Of a DNA stretch of 7,198 bases, positions 1-4,817 are shown piece after piece. The stretch lies in NCBI GenBank assembly GCA_003455275.1, contig DMRR01000139.1, positions 1 to 7,198 on the forward strand, read 5' to 3'. The position numbers were made by a program, and so were the translations under genes. Position 1 is the first letter of the stretch. Every line of letters starts with the position of its first letter. A model generated the notes under the pieces. It worked only from the letters and a program-made list of their open reading frames with translations. It ran no database searches and was not told where the DNA came from. This stretch comes from Bacteroidota bacterium (GTDB taxonomy: Bacteria > Bacteroidota > Bacteroidia > Chitinophagales > UBA10324).

Positions 1-9
1 TTTTTTCAT
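1..9 (-). CDS. possible 5' end of the next downstream gene (cut by window edge)
   Basis: Read on the minus strand, the last nine bases are ATG AAA AAA, a typical start for an exported protein or lipoprotein. It lies 75 bp past the stop of the mannosyltransferase gene and points the same way. Only three codons are visible, so nothing can be said of the product. From memory, a small DUF4296 lipoprotein gene often neighbours this glycosyltransferase in Bacteroidota, which would suit an MKK start, but the sequence here cannot confirm it. The remaining bases 10-84 show no other gene. Confidence 0.25.
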
Positions 10-84
10 TGCACAAGATATTTTTTTTCAATCATCGCTAACCTGTTTTGATAAACAGCGCGTAAGACAGATACTCCTGGTAAA

Positions 85-822
85 CTACTTCTTCCTGTAA
101 TATTCTCTGTTAGTCAAACTAGCGCGACGCATTTTCAGTACTCCGATAATTGCTTCTTTAAAAATACCTTTCGTCATCTTGCTTGCACCTGCTACTCTGT
201 CAATAAATGTGATTGGAACTTCTTTGATTTTAAAACCGAGGCGGTAAGCTGCAAATTTCATTTCAATCTGGAAGGCATAACCTACGAATTGTATTTTCTT
301 AAAATCGAGCTCTTGTAAAAATTTCCGGCGGTAGCAAACAAATCCTGCTGTGGTGTCTTTTACCGGCATCCATGTAATCATCCGTACATACACACTTGCA
401 AAATAGCTCATGAGAATGCGGCCAAGCGGCCAGTTCTTTACATGACCACCACGGCAGTACCGCGAACCGATTACAACATCGTTTCCTTTTTCAGCCTCAG
501 CGTACAAACGAATCAAATCTTTTGGCGGATGAGAAAAATCCGCGTCCATCTCGAATATATACTCATAACCTTTTTCAATCGCATAGCTGAATCCATGAAT
601 ATAGGCAGTCCCCAATCCTTGCTTACCGAAACGCTCATGAAGAAAAAGCCGGTTTGGAAATCGGGATTGAATTTCTTTTACCACAGTTGCAGTTCCATCA
701 GGCGACCCATCGTCCACCACCAGCAGGTGAACCTCATTTGAAAGAGAAAAAATTTCTTCGGCCATGCGGCTGATGTTTTCTTTCTCATTGAAAGTAGGAA
801 TTATGACAAGCGAGTTTTTCAA
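85..822 (-). CDS. polyprenol monophosphomannose synthase (GT2 family, DPM1-like)
   Basis: This 245-residue family 2 glycosyltransferase probably transfers mannose from GDP-mannose to polyprenyl phosphate at the inner face of the cytoplasmic membrane, supplying lipid-linked mannose for glycosylation outside the cytoplasm. Visible motifs are the nucleotide-sugar fold start LVIIPTFNE (5-13), DDGSPDGT (37-44), the metal-binding DAD (93-95), IGSRY (118-122) and the DPM1-type DRVAGASKM (208-216). There is no C-terminal membrane domain, so it resembles the short soluble/peripheral DPM1 class. The start is TTG: the frame is open upstream to a stop at 883-885, but no ATG or GTG occurs there, and a start at TTG gives the usual family N-terminus just ahead of LVIIPT. 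No Shine-Dalgarno is seen. It follows the exonuclease gene by 47 bp and is probably co-transcribed. The donor sugar is inferred from family resemblance. Confidence 0.87.
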   Translation of the reverse strand: MKNSLVIIPTFNEKENISRMAEEIFSLSNEVHLLVVDDGSPDGTATVVKEIQSRFPNRLFLHERFGKQGLGTAYIHGFSYAIEKGYEYIFEMDADFSHPPKDLIRLYAEAEKGNDVVIGSRYCRGGHVKNWPLGRILMSYFASVYVRMITWMPVKDTTAGFVCYRRKFLQELDFKKIQFVGYAFQIEMKFAAYRLGFKIKEVPITFIDRVAGASKMTKGIFKEAIIGVLKMRRASLTNREYYRKK

Positions 823-869
823 ATCAGTTGAATGTGATGAGACGCAATAACAATTTTTGTGCGAAGTAA

Positions 870-1634
870 TTATTTCTTCATTTCATTTTTAAGTGCCGTG
901 AGCTTGTCCTTAAAATCCAAAGGGAAATCACTCTTCATAATCCAGTCATAATAATTCGGTTCAAACTTAAGCACCTCAGCCACGGGTCTTCCTTTGTGTT
1001 TTCCAAAATTGAATTTAGGAACACCATTATCACGATACATTCTGCGACTCAGGTCTACAAAGTCGCCATCTTTAGTGAAGTTATGAAGAAACGAAATATC
1101 ATTTTTAATTTTTTCAGGATAACGGTCTAGTTGCGCACCCAATATTTGAAGAGTAGCTCTGGTATCGGCAAGAGCACCGTGAGCGCCATCTAAAATTTTT
1201 TCGCAATAGAATTTATATGCAGCGGAAAGATTGCGAGGCTCCATTAAGTGAAATACACGCTGAACATCTACTAATTTCCTTTCACTCATATCAAACACAA
1301 AACCTGAACGCCCGAATTCTTCAACCACAAAAGGAAAATCGAAACGATGACTGTTGTAGCCTGCCCAGTCACTATCATTGAGTAAGTCAAAATATTTTTT
1401 TGCGATGTCAGCAAATCGCGGAGCATCCTTCACATCTTCATCATGAATTCCATGAACATCAGATGCTCCTTTAGGAATGGGAATGCCCGGATTAACACGA
1501 TCCACAACTTCAAGCACAGAATTATCCGGAAGGACTTTAACCACCGCAATCTCAACAATACGATCCTTAGAAACATCAATTCCTGTAGTTTCTAAGTCGA
1601 AAAAAGCAAGTGGCTTGGTAAGGTTCAGGTTCAT
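870..1634 (-). CDS. DnaQ-like 3'-5' exonuclease (DEDD family) with C-terminal accessory domain
   Basis: This 254-residue protein has the full set of DEDDh exonuclease motifs. ExoI is FFDLETTG with D13 and E15. ExoII is GYNSHRFDFPF (92-102) with D99. ExoIII is HGALAD with H152 and D157. It should remove nucleotides from DNA or RNA 3' ends with two metal ions. The catalytic domain ends near residue 175. A separate block at about 207-238 (FNFGKHKGRPVAEV, then YYDWIMKSDFP) resembles the small C-terminal domain found on ExoX-like exonucleases. The protein is therefore more likely a free-standing repair or turnover nuclease than the polymerase III epsilon subunit, and no clamp-binding motif was recognised. 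The ATG start leads directly into the fold. It lies 87 bp after mpl and has a candidate -7 box 14 bp ahead. The substrate is unknown. Confidence 0.88.
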   Translation of the reverse strand: MNLNLTKPLAFFDLETTGIDVSKDRIVEIAVVKVLPDNSVLEVVDRVNPGIPIPKGASDVHGIHDEDVKDAPRFADIAKKYFDLLNDSDWAGYNSHRFDFPFVVEEFGRSGFVFDMSERKLVDVQRVFHLMEPRNLSAAYKFYCEKILDGAHGALADTRATLQILGAQLDRYPEKIKNDISFLHNFTKDGDFVDLSRRMYRDNGVPKFNFGKHKGRPVAEVLKFEPNYYDWIMKSDFPLDFKDKLTALKNEMKK

Positions 1635-1648
1635 AAATATTGGGGCGA

Positions 1649-1656
1649 CAAACCTA
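1649..1656 (-). promoter_or_regulatory. candidate Bacteroidota -7 promoter element for the exonuclease gene
   Basis: The minus strand reads TAGGTTTG, a perfect match to the TAnnTTTG -7 element of the Bacteroidota primary sigma factor. It lies 14 bp before the exonuclease ATG, giving a leader of roughly ten bases. No convincing -33 TTG element was found at 17-23 bp further upstream, so this may be a chance match or a weak promoter. Confidence 0.35.
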
Positions 1657-1721
1657 AATGCAATTCTCCAACTTAATAACCGGTACCATCTGGAAAGAGA
1701 AGTATTTCTTACAGCGAAAAC

Positions 1722-3089
1722 TTATTCTGATTTATTCAAAACAAATTGTATCAATTCAGGAATGTCAAGCTTGTCAAAGTTTCCGCTCGTCATTAAAAGC
1801 AATACCGAATTGTTAAATGACTGAGCATGAAGAAAAGATTTTAATTCTTCCTGTTTATTCATGATCAAAAGATCATCATGTGCAAAAAGCTTTTTCACTT
1901 CTTCGTTTGAAATATTTTCCAGCCGCTTCAATTCAATAGTATGTGGGTTGAAGAATACAACCTTTACATCCGCGCCTTGCATGCATCCTGCATATTCAGA
2001 AATAAAATTTTTATTGAGGCTGCTGTAGGTATGTAATTCCATGCAAGCAATAATTTTTCTTGAAGAAAATTGCTCGCGGACAGCAGAAATAGTTGCCCTC
2101 AGTTTTGAAGGTGAGTGTGCAAAATCTTTAAATATGGTAACCGAATCATTTGCAGCAATCTTTTCCAATCGATTGGCCGCACCATTAAAGGAAGCAATTG
2201 AGTCTGCAAATTCATTTTCATCAACTCCAAGTTGTTTACAGACTTCCAGAGCGCCCATCATATTCGAAAGATTATGCTTCCCGAAAATTCTGAGTGGTAT
2301 TTTTTTTTCACCTATTTTCAGATAAGTGATTCCATTAACTATTTCGTAATTCGGTGTGTGATATGGAATTTTTTGTGCCGAAGAAACAGAAGAATGAATT
2401 TGTGCAACTGTGTCTTTGTCTTCTTCATTGAAAATTATTTTTCCATTATCGGGAATCAGATCACAAAATATCCGGAACTGTTCACAATAGTTTTCGAAAG
2501 TTGGAAAAACATTTATGTGGTCCCAGGCAATTCCGCTGATAAATCCGATATCCGCTTTATATAGATGAAATTTGGGAATCTTATTGATTGCCGAATCAGG
2601 ATATTCATCGCCTTCAAGAATTATATAAGGAGCAGAATCTGACAAACGCACCATCAATTCGAATCCTTCGAGCTTAGAACCAACCATGTAATCAAAATCT
2701 TTCCCTAGTTTTTTTAGAACATGAAGAATCATGGATGTGATTGTTGTTTTGCCATGGCTTCCCCCAATCACTACTCTCTTCTTTGCTTTACTATGCTCGT
2801 ATATAAATTCGGGAAAAGAATAAATTTTCAAACCCAACTCCTTTGCTTTCATTAATTCAGGGTTATCAGCATGCGCATGCATTCCAAGAATTACAGCATC
2901 CACTTCCCTTGTAAGCTTATCAGGAAACCATCCAAATTTATCAGGCACAATTCCTGCCTTTCTAAGGCGAGATAAAGCTGGATCAAATATCTCATCGTCA
3001 GAACCGGTTACCAGGTTTCCTTGTTCATGTAAGGCTAATGCTAAATTGTGCATAACCGCTCCGCCGATAGCAATAAAATGAATTCTCAT
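1722..3089 (-). CDS. mpl: UDP-N-acetylmuramate:L-alanyl-gamma-D-glutamyl-meso-diaminopimelate ligase (Mpl)
   Basis: This cytoplasmic ATP-dependent Mur ligase joins UDP-MurNAc to the recycled tripeptide L-Ala-D-Glu-mDAP, returning old wall peptides to peptidoglycan synthesis. It is 455 residues, normal for the family. The N-terminal Rossmann part starts MRIHFIAIGGAVM, typical of Mpl. The ATP loop is GGSHGKTT (109-116, K114). The central domain holds EGDEY (159-163) and WDHINVFPT (189-197), then GKHNLSNMMGA (270-280). The C-terminal domain has DFAHSPSKL (322-330) and TSGNFD (434-439). DFAHSPSK in place of the DYGHHPTE seen in MurC favours Mpl over MurC. The ATG start gives a complete Rossmann strand. 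It is divergent from the small lipoprotein pair, with only 59 bp between the starts. The family call is firm; exact substrate use is inferred. Confidence 0.93.
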   Translation of the reverse strand: MRIHFIAIGGAVMHNLALALHEQGNLVTGSDDEIFDPALSRLRKAGIVPDKFGWFPDKLTREVDAVILGMHAHADNPELMKAKELGLKIYSFPEFIYEHSKAKKRVVIGGSHGKTTITSMILHVLKKLGKDFDYMVGSKLEGFELMVRLSDSAPYIILEGDEYPDSAINKIPKFHLYKADIGFISGIAWDHINVFPTFENYCEQFRIFCDLIPDNGKIIFNEEDKDTVAQIHSSVSSAQKIPYHTPNYEIVNGITYLKIGEKKIPLRIFGKHNLSNMMGALEVCKQLGVDENEFADSIASFNGAANRLEKIAANDSVTIFKDFAHSPSKLRATISAVREQFSSRKIIACMELHTYSSLNKNFISEYAGCMQGADVKVVFFNPHTIELKRLENISNEEVKKLFAHDDLLIMNKQEELKSFLHAQSFNNSVLLLMTSGNFDKLDIPELIQFVLNKSE

Positions 3090-3105
3090 TCGTTAAACCT
3101 TTGTT

Positions 3106-3113
3106 TAAATTTG
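3106..3113 (+). promoter_or_regulatory. candidate Bacteroidota -7 promoter element for the lipoprotein pair
   Basis: TAAATTTG matches TAnnTTTG perfectly and lies 35 bp upstream of the first lipoprotein ATG, inside the 59-bp divergent gap with mpl. Transcription would start near 3118, leaving an A-rich leader of about 30 bases, a common Bacteroidota layout. No clear TTG -33 element is present at the usual distance. It also argues against the longer TTG start at 3101, which would lie upstream of the transcript start. Confidence 0.45.
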
Positions 3114-3148
3114 TCGTAAGAAGAAAAACCAGAAAAACACTGAAATTT

Positions 3149-3298
3149 ATGAAAGCCCAAATCTTAAAAGCGAGAACTACAGTGTTCTTAATTGTTTTAA
3201 GCGTATTTGTGTTGGCATTGTCATCCTGTGGTCGCAGGAGTGGATGCCCTGGTTTAATTACTAAGTCTCACCCAACTCAAAAAGAAGTTCGCGCGTAA
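3149..3298 (+). CDS. small lipoprotein, first of a tandem pair (49 aa, unknown function)
   Basis: A 49-residue protein with a basic start (MKAQILKAR), a hydrophobic stretch at 12-24 and a lipobox LSSC with the acylated cysteine at 27. It should be exported by Sec, cleaved by signal peptidase II and anchored in an envelope membrane. The mature part would be only 23 residues: C27, basic CGRRSG, a second cysteine at 33 within GCPGLITK (32-39), and an end in KEVRA. It aligns without gaps to the next gene, with 26 of 49 residues identical. The frame extends back to a TTG at 3101, but ATG at 3149 was chosen because the paralog has the same length and the candidate -7 box lies between the two starts. 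The leader has no Shine-Dalgarno. The function is not recognised. Tiny lipoproteins of this general look occur in Bacteroidota as hypothetical proteins (from memory). Confidence 0.75.
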   Translation: MKAQILKARTTVFLIVLSVFVLALSSCGRRSGCPGLITKSHPTQKEVRA

Positions 3299-3339
3299 AG
3301 AGACTTGTACTTTTCTTCTAAACATTAAATTAAAACATA

Positions 3340-3489
3340 ATGAAAACACCAAATGTTAGATCAAGAACTGCCATCACACTTGTGGTATTAGCAGCGTTTG
3401 CCATTGCATTATCTTCCTGCAGCCGCGGATTTGGCTGCCCCGGTTTGATAACAAAAGTTCAGCCGGCTCATCAGGAAGTTCGTTCCTAA
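3340..3489 (+). CDS. small lipoprotein, second of a tandem pair (49 aa, unknown function)
   Basis: A 49-residue paralog of the preceding gene, also 150 bp, and short enough to escape ORF cut-offs. It starts MKTPNVRSRTA, has a hydrophobic stretch at 11-24 and a lipobox LSSC with the cysteine at 27. The mature 23 residues are C27, SRGFG, second cysteine 33 in GCPGLITK (32-39), then a tail ending in QEVRS. Thirteen of the 26 residues shared with the first copy use different codons, including six of the eight codons in GCPGLITK. That is a sign of selection on the protein rather than a recent DNA copy. The 41-bp gap from the first gene is A-rich and holds a near match to the -7 box (TACTTTTC, 3308-3315), so it may be read from the upstream promoter, its own, or both. 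A strong terminator follows 20 bp after the stop. Function unknown. Confidence 0.75.
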   Translation: MKTPNVRSRTAITLVVLAAFAIALSSCSRGFGCPGLITKVQPAHQEVRS

Positions 3490-3509
3490 TCAACAATGAT
3501 TTTTTTTTG

Positions 3510-3541
3510 AAAAGCTGTTTCGGAATGGAACGGCTTTTTTT
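3510..3541 (+). terminator. intrinsic terminator after the lipoprotein pair
   Basis: A 12-bp stem pairs 3510-3521 (AAAAGCTGTTTC) with 3527-3538 (GGAACGGCTTTT), including two G-U pairs, around a 5-base loop GGAAT. A run of seven T follows from 3535. It lies 20 bp after the second lipoprotein stop and 43 bp before the MarC start, so it should end the lipoprotein transcript and separate it from marC. Confidence 0.85.
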
Positions 3542-3584
3542 ATTTACAGAGTTTAGAAAATTATTTTTACGAAAAAAATTTTTT

Positions 3585-4148
3585 ATGCATTTTGATATTA
3601 AAGCCATCGCGACTATCACAATGGTTTTGTTTGCTGTTATTGATGTGATTGGTTCGTTGCCCGTGATTGTTGATCTGCGAAGCAAGGTTGGCCCTATTCA
3701 CCCGCTTCGGGTTACATTAGTTTCAGGTGCAATCATGATTGTGTTTCTCTTTTTAGGAAATTCAATACTTGAATTAATTGGAATTGATATTGAATCATTC
3801 GCTATTGCCGGAGCCTTCATTTTATTTCTGCTTGCAGTTGAAATGATTCTTGGGATAAGATTCAGCAAGGAAGAAAACCCTCGAACTGCAGCCATTGTAC
3901 CGATAGCCTTTCCCATGATTGCTGGCGCAGGAACACTGACCACATTGCTTTCACTTCGTGCAGAGTATCGTCATGTTGAGAATATCATAGTTGCAATTCT
4001 TATAAATCTCTTTTTTGTATATGTAGTGCTCAGAAATGTGTATCGCCTTGAAAAACTTCTTGGCCCGGGAGGAATAGCTGTGTTAAGAAAAGTTTTCGGT
4101 GTTATACTGCTTGCGCTTGCAGTAAAATTATTTAAGACGAATACCTAA
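3585..4148 (+). CDS. MarC family integral membrane protein (UPF0056)
   Basis: A 187-residue membrane protein with about six hydrophobic segments (roughly 8-29, 44-63, 71-91, 104-124, 133-152, 167-184), matching MarC-family size and layout. Recognisable stretches are FAVIDVIGSLPVI (16-28), IGIDIESFAIAGAFILF (65-81), IVPIAFPMIAGAGTLTT (104-120) and the C-terminal RKVFGVILLALAVKLF (168-183). The family was named after a multiple-antibiotic-resistance locus, but a role in resistance has not held up. Some archaeal relatives transport small amino acids, and the substrate here is unknown. The frame is open back to 3507, but that extension would translate the terminator and adds a low-complexity lysine- and phenylalanine-rich leader, so ATG 3585 is preferred. 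No Shine-Dalgarno is visible. Its stop overlaps the convergent DUF4294 gene by 4 bp. Confidence 0.9.
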   Translation: MHFDIKAIATITMVLFAVIDVIGSLPVIVDLRSKVGPIHPLRVTLVSGAIMIVFLFLGNSILELIGIDIESFAIAGAFILFLLAVEMILGIRFSKEENPRTAAIVPIAFPMIAGAGTLTTLLSLRAEYRHVENIIVAILINLFFVYVVLRNVYRLEKLLGPGGIAVLRKVFGVILLALAVKLFKTNT

Positions 4149-4729
4149 TAACTATTTTCGATAGAGCGAACAATCATTTCAATATCCTTATCTTCCTGCG
4201 GGTCATAAGTCTCTTTAAGATCATAATCCCACAATTTACCTGCGTTGTTCCAAAAGAATGCACTCAATGGATTTTTGAATTCTTTAATTAATTCATAAGT
4301 GCTCTGACCGGTTTCACGGGCAATCAATTTAATAAGAAGGTGCCCCTGTGTTGTTGTAAGATTTTTAAGCGGCTCTTCAAATTGTTTGTCCAGTTCATCT
4401 TCTTTTTGTTTAAGAAATTTTTTACGGTCATGGCGGCTGTCGGTAATGCTTAATTCCTGCTGAACTTCTTTAAAAATTTTTCCGGCATTCTTAGCATATG
4501 GATAAACCAGTCGAACATTGTACTTAAGGTTATTAAATCTGGTTTGATCGGCCGCATTAGCAAATGACCTTTTGCTCACAATCACTACATCAGCCAGATA
4601 TGCACACGGAAATGAATCATTATTTACTACAATAACCGGAAGGAAGGCATCTGTGGTAACCTGTGCCTCAGATTGTTTATGTGCCTGAAGCAGAAAAAAA
4701 AGAATAAGTAAAAAATGAATTCTTTTCAT
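4145..4729 (-). CDS. DUF4294 domain-containing secreted protein, unknown function
   Basis: From ATG 4729 this is a 194-residue protein that looks like the Bacteroidota family DUF4294, whose function is unknown. Residues 1-23 form a Sec signal peptide (MKRIHF, a hydrophobic core, then QSEAQ with likely cleavage near 22-23), so the mature protein should lie in the periplasm or outer envelope; no lipobox is present. Conserved-looking blocks are RFNNLKYNVRLVYPYAKNAG (64-83), the charged, probably helical 98-120, LTTTQGHLLIKLIARETG (124-141) and NPLSAFFWNNAGKLWDYDLK (153-172). A TTG three codons earlier (4738) has an AAGGAG at ideal spacing and would add MKS, so the start is uncertain by three residues. 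It lies downstream of the histidine kinase and may be co-transcribed with it. Its stop overlaps the convergent MarC gene. Confidence 0.85.
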   Translation of the reverse strand: MKRIHFLLILFFLLQAHKQSEAQVTTDAFLPVIVVNNDSFPCAYLADVVIVSKRSFANAADQTRFNNLKYNVRLVYPYAKNAGKIFKEVQQELSITDSRHDRKKFLKQKEDELDKQFEEPLKNLTTTQGHLLIKLIARETGQSTYELIKEFKNPLSAFFWNNAGKLWDYDLKETYDPQEDKDIEMIVRSIENSY

Positions 4730-4735
4730 CGATTT

Positions 4736-4743
4736 CAAAATTA
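4736..4743 (-). promoter_or_regulatory. TAATTTTG, -7-like box next to the DUF4294 start
   Basis: The minus strand reads TAATTTTG, a perfect TAnnTTTG match, ending six bases before ATG 4729. Transcription from it would give a nearly leaderless message starting at the ATG and would exclude the TTG start at 4738, which lies within the box. No -33 element was recognised, and AT-rich spacers produce such matches by chance. Confidence 0.2.
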
Positions 4744-4747
4744 ATAG

Positions 4748-4753
4748 CTCCTT
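4748..4753 (-). promoter_or_regulatory. Shine-Dalgarno-like AAGGAG ahead of the DUF4294 gene
   Basis: The minus strand reads AAGGAG, 9 bases before TTG 4738 and 18 before ATG 4729. Spacing suits the TTG start, which is notable because other genes here have no visible Shine-Dalgarno. Bacteroidota make little use of such sites, so this alone does not settle the start. Confidence 0.3.
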
Positions 4754-4817
4754 AGTCTATTCCTGTGCCAGAATTCAATACTAACGAAAAACAGAAAAGT
4801 TTATTTTAAAGTATTAA

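Larger units (their letters stand above)
3149..3489 (+). repeat. tandem gene duplication (two diverged 150-bp lipoprotein genes)
   Basis: Two genes of exactly equal length lie head to tail, 41 bp apart. Their products align without gaps at 26 of 49 positions. Identity is densest at residues 23-27 (ALSSC), 32-39 (GCPGLITK) and 46-48 (EVR). The DNA has diverged at many synonymous sites, so the duplication is old and both copies appear to have been kept. Confidence 0.8.

Noticed and set aside
43..58. Hairpin CTGTTT-TGAT-AAACAG downstream of the mannosyltransferase gene
   Set aside because: The stem is only six AT-rich pairs with no T run after it on the minus strand, so it does not qualify as a terminator.
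442..741. Plus-strand open frame opposite the mannosyltransferase gene
   Set aside because: It lies wholly antisense to a gene with clear catalytic motifs, and its translation shows no recognisable domain.
1635..1721. Possible terminator or attenuator between mpl and the exonuclease
   Set aside because: Only short palindromes such as GGTACC and ACCGGT were seen, with no stem followed by T residues.
3101..3148. TTG start 16 codons upstream of the first lipoprotein
   Set aside because: The candidate -7 box lies downstream of it, and the paralog has no such extension.
3149..3489. Colicin-type lysis protein or type I toxin pair
   Set aside because: Size and lipobox are similar to colicin lysis proteins, but no bacteriocin, immunity gene or antisense RNA signal was found, and the conserved GCPGLITK core is not a feature I know from those families.
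3507..3584. N-terminal extension of the MarC frame
   Set aside because: It would begin upstream of the terminator hairpin and translate through it, and the added residues are not typical of the family. ATG 3585 fits MarC proteins directly.
3374..3685. Minus-strand open frame of 103 residues
   Set aside because: It runs antisense through the second lipoprotein gene, the terminator and the start of marC, and its product looks like a shadow of those.
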